Positions 19,420 to 29,500 of a DNA stretch of 64,000 nucleotides are shown here, one piece after another. Position numbers and translations under genes: made by a program. The notes under the pieces are model-generated. The model ran no database searches. It saw only the letters and a list, made by a program, of their open reading frames with translations, and was not told the origin of the DNA. The stretch is from CAYJBH01 sp964369965 (GTDB lineage Bacteria; Bacillota; Clostridia; Oscillospirales; Ruminococcaceae): positions 1 to 64,000 of the forward strand of contig CAYJGF010000003.1 of the NCBI GenBank assembly GCA_964369965.1, written 5' to 3'. Position 1 is the stretch's first letter, and each line of letters starts with the position of its first letter.

Positions 19420-20739
19420 TTATTCACCTCTGTTAAGATCATCTATCGTGTACAGCATCTCTTGTGTGGTTTTGACAGCAAATTTATGTTGATTGAGCGA
19501 CTCTATAATTCGCGCACCCTTGATCATGCGATTTTTGATTGTCTCACCTATCTCATCGATGTTTGCAAGTTCAAAAACCTCTTTTTGTTCGAGGTAGGCG
19601 AGCAGTTCACGCCGGATGGCGGGACCGGATTTTTTCATTTCGGCACTCTGCACCGCACCGCCGAGACGAGAAACGGATAACCCGTAGTTTATCGCAGGTT
19701 TTTGCCCTTTTTCAAAATTCTTTGCAGACAATACAATCTGACCGTCGGTGATGGAGATTATATTGGTCGATATGTAGTCGGTGATATCACCGCTCTTTGT
19801 CTCACAGATGGGGAGTATAGTTATCGAGCCGCCGTCTTTGTGCTGACAGCCAAGCTCCAACATCCTTGAGTGGGTGTAGAATATATCGGGTGGGTACGCA
19901 TCACGACCCGGTGTTTTATCCATTAGCAGTGCCATCTCACGGCAGACATCGGCGTGCCGTTTTAGATCATCGATGACCACCAGTACATCCTTGCCCTGTT
20001 CCATATATCTCCTTGCTATGGACAAAGCGGTGTACGGGGTTGCTTTGAGCACCGGCGCACCATCGTCATTAAAGGCGGCAACAATGGTGGTATACTGCAT
20101 TGCACCACGTCGCAACAGCTGGCCGTATATGTTTTTGACCTCCTTTTTCGTCTTGCCGATAGAGACATAGATGCATATCGTGCCCTGCTCAATCTGATTT
20201 AATATCGCATCAAGCGCTATTTGAGTCTTGCCGGTTTTTTTATCCCCCACAATCAACTGTCTTTGCCCTTTGCCGATGGGGTACATAAGGTCAATGCCCA
20301 TTATCCCTGTGAGCATGGGGCGATTTACGGTTGCCCTATCCATAATAGATATCGGCTCCGTCTCTATCTGGACGGTCATCAGGTTGTCAAAATACTTGCC
20401 CGTGAGCTTATCCTCACCAAAAATGTCAATGATATGCCCGAGCGAGCTGTCGGAAAACTTCCCCGAGAATTGAGCTCCGGTGGAAATAACCTTGTCACCG
20501 ACAGATATTTTTGCATTGTGAGTCGCAAGTGCAATCATTATGGAGTCAACGGTTATGGACTCCACATACCCCACGTTTTCATCGCCCACAATCACCTTTT
20601 CGTAGTATGCGACGTTATCAAGCCCTGTTGCCTCGACGATATATCCCCTGACCATGCGCACTTCACCCGTTGTGTACGCATTGATGTTGTCCTTGATATT
20701 TTTTATCTTTCTGCCGAGAATATTGCTCATCGTGCCCAT
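19420..20739 (-). CDS. F1 alpha-like subunit
   Basis: 439 aa against about 500 for AtpA; the N-terminal extension that normally binds delta is reduced and the C-terminal helical domain is short. P-loop GDKKTGKT (165-172), Walker B VLVVIDD (252-258) and the arginine finger in GLSVSRLGG (Arg358) are intact, so it can complete the catalytic site of beta. PAINYGLSVSRLGG is the family signature. The start lies 2 bases after the preceding stop and uses SD AAGGTGGTGGG. It is clearly alpha rather than a second beta because the catalytic Glu is absent after the P-loop (YVSIGKTKKE). Confidence 0.92.
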   Translation of the reverse strand: MGTMSNILGRKIKNIKDNINAYTTGEVRMVRGYIVEATGLDNVAYYEKVIVGDENVGYVESITVDSIMIALATHNAKISVGDKVISTGAQFSGKFSDSSLGHIIDIFGEDKLTGKYFDNLMTVQIETEPISIMDRATVNRPMLTGIMGIDLMYPIGKGQRQLIVGDKKTGKTQIALDAILNQIEQGTICIYVSIGKTKKEVKNIYGQLLRRGAMQYTTIVAAFNDDGAPVLKATPYTALSIARRYMEQGKDVLVVIDDLKRHADVCREMALLMDKTPGRDAYPPDIFYTHSRMLELGCQHKDGGSITILPICETKSGDITDYISTNIISITDGQIVLSAKNFEKGQKPAINYGLSVSRLGGAVQSAEMKKSGPAIRRELLAYLEQKEVFELANIDEIGETIKNRMIKGARIIESLNQHKFAVKTTQEMLYTIDDLNRGE

Positions 20740-20741
20740 AA

Positions 20742-21527
20742 TTAGCCCACCACCTTATTTCTTACTGAATAGTCATAGATTTGATTGTTTACGAATATTT
20801 TAAATCCCTCGCAGAGATTTTCATCGACTTTAATTTCAACATCTTTTGGCAAATTTGCAATGTCAAAACCGGGGGATATGTAGACAACGGGTCGTTGAGT
20901 TTCTTTAGCGGCTTTTGTCTGCAAATAATTGCAAAACTCCATGCAGTTAACCGCCTGCTCATCGTCGCAAAATTCGTCCAAGAACACCAAATGATCTTCC
21001 TGCATACTGTCTTTGAGTAGCGCGTATTGCAATCTTTCCGGCAGTGTTATAATGGAAAGAACGGTATTTGAATCCAGCTCTTTTAACAGCTCTGTCGCCT
21101 TACCCATCGGGGCGTCAAAATTCGGTATTTTTGACACGACGTCCTCAATATTGATACGAAAACCGTCCTTGAGCGTTTTATAAATCTCAAAGCTACTCTC
21201 ACCGACATATTTAGCGTTTGCCACTTTTTCAACGGTGGATAGAACGGACGGCGCAAAGTTCCTCGTTGACATTCTTGTACCGGGTTGAAACCTCACTGTT
21301 TGTTGTTGTGTCACGGCGCTCGGTTTGGGTGCTTTTTTAATCTCTTCCCTTATCGTTTCGAGCTTATCGCTGTAATCATCAAGTATTTCGTCGTATGTGG
21401 ATATGAGTTTGAGCGTTTTAGAGCGGATGTTTTTGGTCACCGTTCTGCTAACGGATAAAATGGCAATGACCGATATACCTATCAGCAACGCCATCCCTAA
21501 AAATGCCGCTATGTAGGAAAAAATCAA
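20742..21527 (-). CDS. b/delta-like peripheral stalk protein of the F1-like ATPase
   Basis: 261 aa. One N-terminal membrane helix (residues 2-26) with a charged helical stretch to about residue 70 resembles subunit b. The C-terminus (about 226-258; IKVDENLCEGFKIFVNNQIY then DYSVRNK) matches the conserved C-terminal end of delta, where VDxxLxGGxxIxxGxxVxDGSVRxxL is typical. It occupies the place of both atpF and atpH between c and alpha, so it is read as a b-delta fusion acting as the stator. The middle (70-220) is divergent. The start is TTG at 21527, supported by SD AAAGGGGTGAT. Confidence 0.78.
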   Translation of the reverse strand: MIFSYIAAFLGMALLIGISVIAILSVSRTVTKNIRSKTLKLISTYDEILDDYSDKLETIREEIKKAPKPSAVTQQQTVRFQPGTRMSTRNFAPSVLSTVEKVANAKYVGESSFEIYKTLKDGFRINIEDVVSKIPNFDAPMGKATELLKELDSNTVLSIITLPERLQYALLKDSMQEDHLVFLDEFCDDEQAVNCMEFCNYLQTKAAKETQRPVVYISPGFDIANLPKDVEIKVDENLCEGFKIFVNNQIYDYSVRNKVVG

Positions 21528-21572
21528 AAGTATATCACCCCTTTCTTTAGCATGTCAGGATTGACGGTCATT

Positions 21573-21821
21573 TTATGCGTTGAGTAGAGGATTTGCATAT
21601 ATAAGCACCACCGCAACAGCCAGTGTTACTATCAGCACCCCGGCCAAAATCAACGCCATGAGCAACACACAGTGCAGCACATCACTTTTTGTTTCGGGAT
21701 TTCTGCCCACCGCCTCGGCGGCCTTACCGCCTGTAATGCCGAGTGCAACGGCAACTCCGGCAAATGCAAATCCCAGCATCATGCCAACGGCGGTGATAAT
21801 TGCGGCTAACAATGTTTCCAT
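21573..21821 (-). CDS. F-type c-subunit-like protein lacking the ion-binding carboxylate
   Basis: 82 aa, a two-helix hairpin with a conserved polar loop GRNPE (39-43), preceded by GGKAAEAVG, exactly as in AtpE. In AtpE the essential Glu/Asp lies 20 residues after the Arg of the loop. Here Arg40 + 20 is Ala60, in LILAGVLIV; an ungapped alignment to clostridial AtpE (LAEAVAIY) puts Ala where Glu should be. The second helix (48-76) has no Asp or Glu at all, and neither does the first. The ring can therefore assemble but is not expected to carry H+ or Na+. SD AGGAGAC precedes the ATG. It lies between the 561-aa exoprotein and the b/delta-like gene. Confidence 0.9.
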   Translation of the reverse strand: METLLAAIITAVGMMLGFAFAGVAVALGITGGKAAEAVGRNPETKSDVLHCVLLMALILAGVLIVTLAVAVVLIYANPLLNA

Positions 21822-21872
21822 CTTTGTCTCCTATTTATAAATAATTCTATGTTTTACAGTGATAATGGCATA

Positions 21873-23558
21873 TCAAGGTGCAGGTTCGCTCACAACATAA
21901 TCATAGTTCACGGTGATGTCCTTTAAAACAGTCCCATCCTTTAATGTGCACTCTACGATTAAGTTCTCATGCTCTTTAATTTCCTCTTTTGATAACTCTA
22001 AGGTATATGAAAACCCTTCATTCGCGGCTTTGTTTATATCATCCTGTGTTAATGGGTAGGTCCACTCACCTTCAATTTTAATTACTGTGCCTACATCAAT
22101 GTCATTTACATCCTCAATTTTTAATATTATCTCGATACGCACATCAAGTGTATCTCGAAATATATTGACGATGTTTAATCTGTTTTCTTTTTTTAATGTC
22201 TTGACGGAGAAGTAGTCCGCAAGTTCATTGACTATATTGCCATCGCCGCTGGAATTTTCATATTCATGTGCCATTGCGACATAATAGTCGACATTTTGCT
22301 CGAGATCTTTAAAAGTGTGTTCGTTTTCATACGGATTGATAGAAATTCTCTTGGTTGAAAGGTTGTCTGTCCAGTAATTTGTTTTGTAGTCTTCAACCGC
22401 TGTCTCTAACCCTGTACCGGGGGTGTAGAAATCCACCAAAGAGATACCCGCGTCATTCAAATCGCTCACCTTGTGTATATCGAGGTAGATAGTGCCGAGC
22501 TGTCCGAACGGGTCGATAAAATAATACTCAACATCGACGGTGGTTGCGGAATTTGACTCGACATCGCTAAGCATCAGCGTTTTGACCATATCGGGGCTCT
22601 CCTCACGGCCGCCCATGCCGCCGGTGCCGCCGGTGCCACCTGTGCCGCCGGTGCCACCTGTGCCACCCTCGCCGCCGGTGCCACCCTCACCGCCGGAGCC
22701 GCCGGAGCCACCCTCGCCGCCCTCGCCGCCGGTGCCGCCCTCGCCGCCCTCGCCACCTTCGCCGCCCTCGCCGCCGTCGCCACCGACACCGCCAACGCCG
22801 CCTGCGCCGCCTGCTCCACCGTCACCACCATAAACAGTCATATCAATGGAGTCGGGGGTTTGCGGATCGTCAAACTGTTTGTTTATTGCGGAATCATAGG
22901 TGTTTGTGGTTTGAATAACCCTCTGCAAATCGTACTCGTTGCCAGCAAAGGTCAATTTCTCTTGCGCGATATCGAACGAAAGATCGTTGGTCGACACGAC
23001 GGTGGGTTTTGTGGTTTTTAAATTTATATCGTCAGACACTAAATACGCATTACCGACCATGTCGATGATTATATAGATAAAATTGTTCGTCTCAAAAACG
23101 TTTTGATCATCGGTGATAACATCGCCAACCATGAGGTATTTTCGGTCGGCGAGCTTGAAAAACGCACCTGTTTGCAGCCCCTCAAATGTCATCTCATCAT
23201 TCACCGGCTCCGCCTCACCACTGGGCAAAATGCGGTATCCACCACCCAAAATCCGTAGCTGTTCCTCGTTATGAACAAGGGAGTTTTTGCCGAGCGAAAT
23301 ATTTGTCCCATCGGTGAAGTTCATATAATATTGCTCGGTTTCTGTCGATTTTGAGATGGAGGCATTTGATTGAATTTCGACCGCTTTATTGGTGTTGTCA
23401 AATACCGTGAAACCGCTTTCAAGAGGTATCGGCTTGGGTCGGTTATTCACAGCTGTATAGGCGGTCACCCCTGCGCCGCCAACCATAGTTGTCAGCAAGG
23501 CGGCAAACACCACAAACAGAATTTTAGTTTTCCCTGTTATCTTCCTTACAGTTCCCAT
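21873..23558 (-). CDS. anchored exoprotein (561 aa) with Gly-Gly-X segment
   Basis: A short basic cytoplasmic start and a membrane helix (12-33) are followed by a juxtamembrane ectodomain (about 60-230) with blocks DRKYLMVGDVI (138-148) and NNFIYIIIDMVGNAYLVSDD (158-177), similar to blocks in the other three cluster exoproteins. Residues about 243-316 are almost pure Gly-Gly-X (X = Ala, Val, Glu, Thr, Ser, Asp), then MGGREES. The C-terminal part (about 320-561) looks like two fibronectin-III-like beta domains. It starts 18 bases after the 2191-aa gene and precedes the c-like gene by 51 bases. It is probably tethered outside the cell by an uncleaved helix; function unknown. Confidence 0.85.
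   Translation of the reverse strand: MGTVRKITGKTKILFVVFAALLTTMVGGAGVTAYTAVNNRPKPIPLESGFTVFDNTNKAVEIQSNASISKSTETEQYYMNFTDGTNISLGKNSLVHNEEQLRILGGGYRILPSGEAEPVNDEMTFEGLQTGAFFKLADRKYLMVGDVITDDQNVFETNNFIYIIIDMVGNAYLVSDDINLKTTKPTVVSTNDLSFDIAQEKLTFAGNEYDLQRVIQTTNTYDSAINKQFDDPQTPDSIDMTVYGGDGGAGGAGGVGGVGGDGGEGGEGGEGGEGGTGGEGGEGGSGGSGGEGGTGGEGGTGGTGGTGGTGGTGGMGGREESPDMVKTLMLSDVESNSATTVDVEYYFIDPFGQLGTIYLDIHKVSDLNDAGISLVDFYTPGTGLETAVEDYKTNYWTDNLSTKRISINPYENEHTFKDLEQNVDYYVAMAHEYENSSGDGNIVNELADYFSVKTLKKENRLNIVNIFRDTLDVRIEIILKIEDVNDIDVGTVIKIEGEWTYPLTQDDINKAANEGFSYTLELSKEEIKEHENLIVECTLKDGTVLKDITVNYDYVVSEPAP
22610..22830 (-). repeat. Gly-Gly-X coding repeat
   Basis: About 24 tandem 9-base units (complement GGN-GGN-NNN) encode GGxGGxGGx in the 561-aa protein. 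Such glycine-rich strings form flexible or polyglycine-II-like rods. Slippage at this tract is likely to create length variants. Confidence 0.85.
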
Positions 23559-23576
23559 CTGAACTCACCTCTTGAA

Positions 23577-26500
23577 TTATGAATCAAATAATTTTGCAGT
23601 GACGGTATAAACTTTTGAAGCATCGTCTTTGAGGTACATTTTCAACGTGATTGTGTACTCACCCCGTGGGAGGTTGTTCGCCGGTATTGTAATGGCGTAC
23701 ACATCGTATCCCAAATTGTCAGTAACTTTCTTAATCAGATCGTCATAAGCATCGTCATGTGTTCTAACTCCGTTGATGGACAAGGTATCATGTGTGGTGG
23801 TCATTCCGTAGAGATCCCACTCAACTCTATCGAACACCTGATTTTCGGTTATACTTTCGAGAAAGCCGAAACTCTCTCTAAAGTTAATTTGCAGATTGCT
23901 CAAATCACGGCTTACGGTTATTAAATCTTCATTGATAAGAATGCCGTCATCGCTTGATAAACTGCCGGACTTTTCCGCAATTCTAAATCTTAACTCCGCG
24001 TCTTTTAAATCATCTTTTATTATCTGATCAACACCTCGGAAATTGTTTATTACATCATCAAAAATTTCTACGGATTCCTCAAGCGTTAAGGTTGCGGACG
24101 CTTTACCGAACAACTCCTCTGCGGTATATATGTCATCCGCTGCGTCGGTAGCTTTATACCCCGTCGATAAACTCTCACCGTCATTGTCGGAATCGGTGGC
24201 GGCGTAGATGTACATGTTAAATTTTCTACCCTCGGTAAATATAGTTTTGGCAGTCGCGTACGATGGACTGCTGGTATCTAGCATACCTGCGTTGAGCGTA
24301 AAGACTTGTTTGATTTCGTTTGTATAATAGAAATCTCTCGGGTTGTTATTTTGGCTCGAATTATCATCATATAAAGTGTCAAGGGCAATCTCACGACCAT
24401 CATCGGCTACATATGTAAACCGGACACCGTATATTCCCATCTGTGAATTGGAGGTGCTATCTTGTCTTTGACCCATTAAGGTATAGTTGCTGTCGATAAT
24501 GGTTGTCGTGAACGAAATGGAGGTTGCGGTGGTCTCGGTCGTGTATATCAAGTTTGCCGTTTGACCTTGTGGTGGGATAACGATTATATCTTCTTTAACC
24601 TCCTTTATTTCCTCGCCGGAGCCCGCCGTGGTAGATTCCGCGGTAATTCGGAACACATATTCTTTACCCGGCACGAGTTTGTCCCTTATATCCATGCCCG
24701 GTTCTAAATTAAGTCGGAACGAGTTGCTGTGGTGGTAGTTATCGCCTGTCGACACCCACAAATAATCCATGATATTCAATACATCGGCGGTTATTTTGTC
24801 CGCATCACTGCTTAGCAACAAACTGCTCTCGACTGCTTTGCCGTCGGCATCCGCCTCAAAAATGTCAAAGGTGATTTTAATATCGGAGGCTGGGTTTACT
24901 ATTGTAAAGATACCCTCTGCATACTTGTCAAAGTAGTTGTTGTTGATATACCCTCTGAACTCGGGGATTGCAAGCCCTATCGAGCCGAGCGTTTTAAAGG
25001 GAATTCGCGCCTCGGATGAGGTTTGAGATTCCTTTAATATGGTTTTTTCTCCGGTCAAAAGCTCTGCATAGAAAACCATCAGATAATCGGTGTCTTTAGC
25101 CAACGGTTCAACTACTTTTTCAGCATCTTTCGGTTTGAATATGCCTGTCAATTTGCCGGCTGCATCTACCTCACCGTAGGTGACGAGATTGCCGACATAT
25201 CCGGGGGTACTGTCTATGTCATTCAGGTCTATGGTCGCCCCATTATATGCATTAAGATCTAAAAAGGCTATGTGAATAATCGGATTAGCACCATTTTTCT
25301 CATTAATTTGATCCGCCGCGGACACCGCAAAGCTATTCATTGTATAGGAATTCAGTGATACCTCTTCACTGATTGTGGCGGTGTTCACGGTGGGGATTAT
25401 GGTCTCTATCTGCTCGCTGGAGATTTCATCCTCCGTGTCACTGTCCGACATGGCGGCATAACCTTTTATCGTGAAGTAGTTGTTGCCGATATACCCCATA
25501 CCGGAATTAGTGTTGAAGTCAACACCGTTTTTGGTGACCGCCAGATAACGTGTGTTGGCGGAGGTCATGGATGCCAGAGTACTAAACCTGTAACTTATTG
25601 AGTCCTTGCTGTTGTCGGTGTCGATAGCATTATAGCTTTTATACAAATCATCCATATCAAAACTACCGCTCAGTGAGGCCAAAGAGTTAGTCGGTGCGGT
25701 GTTGGAAGATGCGCCGTTTGCCGCAATATAATAACCGAGATCGTAGTTTATCTGTGCCTCACCCTGCGCATTTGTCCCCACCCTTGTGCCGGTATTTTGC
25801 AGACCGAAATATGGGTTTGTTGACAGCAGTGAAAAACCTTGCTCACCCGTGTCGTAATACACCTTGTATGACAATAAGAAGTCGACGCCTTTCCCGATAA
25901 ATTCACTGATCTCACTGGTCGGCAGTATGGCGTGATATTCTGTCGATATGCCACCCCCTACATTGACGGGTAAAAATAATGTTTTTGTTATAGGATCAGT
26001 TGTAGTATCACTTTTTACTGTCACTTCCAACATATAAATTCGGTTTATCAATCGGCGGAAAGCTTCGGAGCCTGCATCGCTTGCCGAAAGATTTAGTATT
26101 ATCCTATTTTCATCCGCTTCGACTTTCGGGGTTACGGTAAACGCGGAAAGACTTTTAAAATATTCACCGTATCCACTTTCAACAGGCACTTCGGCAAGAT
26201 ATGTAATGGCATACAGTTCATCCTCTTCCTCTTTTGACAGGGACGACTGATCAGCCAATAACTTGTCCAATATGTCATCATAGTCCACACGATAGGTGGA
26301 AATTTCCACCCTCGGGGTAAGGACAATTTCATCATCATTGCCGTTTAATTTAAAGGGGACGCTCAATTTATACCAATCATCATCTAACGCTTCACCGTTT
26401 ATATCTACAGAGGACTCGGTTTCGTTGCTGTCAAAGGTTATTTGGGTTATATCGTTGGTCGTATTAATGGTGCTGTCGACCTCGTTATCGATAAATTTAT

Positions 26501-29500
26501 AGTGGATTTCGGCACTTCCCTCTGTAGAGTTATCGTATGTCACATCAAATAAAAAGTTGAAAAGTTGAGGTGAGACAAGAGGGGCTGAAATAATACCGGA
26601 GTTTAAAACATACGCGACTTCTGTACCCAATTGCGTGCCGAGGTGGGTGCCGACGCCGTATGAAGTTTTTGCGGCGTCATATTCGGCCCCGACATATGGG
26701 TATGGGTCCGCACCGGAAATTACCTGACCGTTTTCGTCTTTTATTTCATATTCAACGGTATAGGCAAAGACATATTTATATCCGCGGTCCAATACAAAAT
26801 CATCCGAGTCCGGCTCAAACTGATAAATCTTTCTGTTTTGAATGGTGTCGTGAATATACTTGTTGCCATTGGCATCGGTTCCCTCGGTGCCGTCAAAACC
26901 TAAATTTCTGTCAAACAAGACGGTAATAGGCTCCACTTCATCACCGAAAATTTCGGATATCTTTATTTTAAACTGTTGAGCGTCGACAGCCTCAATCGGG
27001 TCTTTATTGTTTTGAAGTGCATTGTAAAACTGCTCATACTCAAACGCATAATAGGTGACGGAGGTCGCGGAGCGGTTCGCGTTGTTGTATTCCGCCTGAA
27101 GAGTATATCCGATAACAGCATCATCGGGCAACTTTGTATTGCGGTCCGCACCGTATGATGCCGCATACTCGTTATATATCGGGGTCACGCTGACTGCCTC
27201 CTCCGGGCGGGTCGGCAGATCCGGTGCCTTGGCTATAATTGTAATATTTGTAGTCCTGTTCGAGACCTTTGAGGTGAAATCGTTCACATAACCTATCTCA
27301 CTCTCTATCAGATAGGTTTCGTCGACAACACTCTCAATGCGCAGCATATAATTACTGTTATCGCTGTTATGGGCGTCAACCCCCAACTTATCGTCAGTTA
27401 TGTGATATCCGGTGGAGCTGAACAGGTCTTTTAAATTGTCCTCACCTGCAATAACATGTGTCGTGCCGACTGCCGATTGCCCCGATGTCCCGACATACAG
27501 ACCGATCTCCACCTTGCCGTTATAAAGTTTTTCTAAGGTGAAATCTTTGTCGTCGTCGTCCGCGAGCTGAATGGATAGCATCCTGTCAATCGACCCGGTT
27601 GCTCCGGTGGGAATAGTCCAACTTGCAGTGGAAATAGCATTGGTTTTAGTTCTAAAACTGACACTGCCTATGGTCATCGGTGTAAGCGCTTCACCGGTGC
27701 CCACATTGAGATATCCTCTTAGCCTAATAGTGTAGTTGGTATCGCTTTTAAGGTTTTTTAAATTTAATTGTATGGTGTAATTAGTGTCAGAATTCTTTTC
27801 AAGCTCTACACCGTGAGTATAAACTGTATCGGTTACTTCTTCGTCTATTCTATCAAATGACATCGATATTTCTTGAACACCATCTGCATATATTTGAAGT
27901 TCAAAAGGATGCGATGGATCAATTTCTAATGAAGAACCGCTGTCCAACACCATTCCTATATTACCGTCGAGAGAGGAATATGTTATTTTATCTTCTTCAG
28001 CGTTTAGTGTCAGTGTAGGTAGCATTGCGCCCTCAATGCGCACCGGCGTCGTGGTTGTGCCGATAACCTCCTCAATTATCTTGCTGTTGTCATCAAAAAC
28101 CATGACGACATCGAATTCATAATTCTTATTGCTGTCGATGCTAAACGGCACTTCATACGGGTCGGAGGGCAGGGCGCTCTTAATAATAACCGCTGGCTCC
28201 ACTCGCGAACCGTCATCATTTAATTCATAACAATAATAATTATACCTCACCACACCGCCGTGGGTGTCGGTGACGACCGGTCTGCTGACCTCCATGCTAC
28301 CGGTGTTTCTATTATAAAGCACCTCTATATCGGCGAGACCGTCGTCCTCACCCGTGACCGTTGCCTTGGTTTTAAGCGTTTCTAAATCCAGTGCAAAATT
28401 GCTCAACGAATCGAGCCCCGTTCCGGTGCCGTCATTGGTCTTTATCACCATTCTGAAATAGTACTGGGTATTGGGGGTCATTGCCCCACTGTCTGTCTCT
28501 TCAAACGTGAGGGAAAAAGGCGAGTTAAATGAAACACCGGTCGTATTGTTATCCTTGTCGTGTGCATATGTTACAGCACCGAGATGGTCAATGGTCACCT
28601 TTTCGAGATAATCTGCTGCGTTAATCGTAAAGGACTTATTTTGCTCTGCCGTCAACATATAAACCTGCAACTCTTCTAAGTTCTCCGGTTTTGCGGTTTC
28701 AACATTAATCGTCAGTGAGTGCTCGCTCGCCGATTCCTCGGTGAGCACCACACCACTGCCGTCGGTAATAAATGAGCGTGAAATAAACTCTCGGCGGTAT
28801 ATCGACTCCGTAATATCATCGGCTTTATAGGGGGCTACAACCGAGAGGGTGTATTTAGTGTCCGGTTTAAGTGCCTCCGGCTGGGTTGAGAAATAGAAGG
28901 TCAAATCCGACGTAAAATCAAACTTGGGTTCGACTCCACCTCCAATGGTACCGTCTATACCGGTGATAGGGTAGCAGTTGATAACCGTGCCATCCTCCGC
29001 TGTTAAGGTCACCGTGCCGGTTGAGCCGGATGAGACGCCCAATCTGCCCGTTTCATCCGAGATGGTAATCTCACCTTGAACCTTTGTTGAGCCAACCTTC
29101 CATTGAGTTATGGCAAAGGAGGGCAACGCCGCGTTTGTCGAGCCGGAAACGTTGACGCTGACACCCTGTGTGCCGGTGCTGCCCACCGAACCCTTTGAGC
29201 CGGAGGAACCGCCATCGCCCGAGTCGCCCTGTTGACCGACCTCGCCGCCCTCGCCGACACTGCCGCCCTCGCCCTCTTCACCATCTTCGCCTACTTCACC
29301 GGTTTCACCGAGGTTGCCCTGCTCGCCCTGCTCACCTTGAAGACCCGAGGCACCAACCTCACCGTCCTCACCGTCGACAGCCTCAATATTAATTTCCGGC
29401 ACTATTTGGCGCCTTAATTCATCCTCCGACAGGACAATGCTATCGTCCGGATTGATCACAAGATTTGACAGCCCGATTTGATAATCACCACTGTCAACGA

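Noticed and set aside
17203..20739. Flagellar or type III secretion ATPase, Rho factor, or V/A-type ATPase
   Set aside because: Separate alpha and beta genes with a gamma shaft, a DELSEED-like loop, SVSRLG finger and epsilon-like gene fit F1; no flagellar, secretion or V-type partner genes are present.
15463..23558. Canonical F-type ATP synthase operon
   Set aside because: Subunit order is canonical, but subunit a is missing, the c-like protein lacks the carboxylate, alpha is shortened, b and delta are merged and exoproteins are interspersed.
29170..29400. Phage tail-fibre origin of the collagen-like protein
   Set aside because: Collagen-like tracts are common in phage fibres, but no phage structural gene is nearby and the protein has a membrane helix and the domain shared with the cluster.
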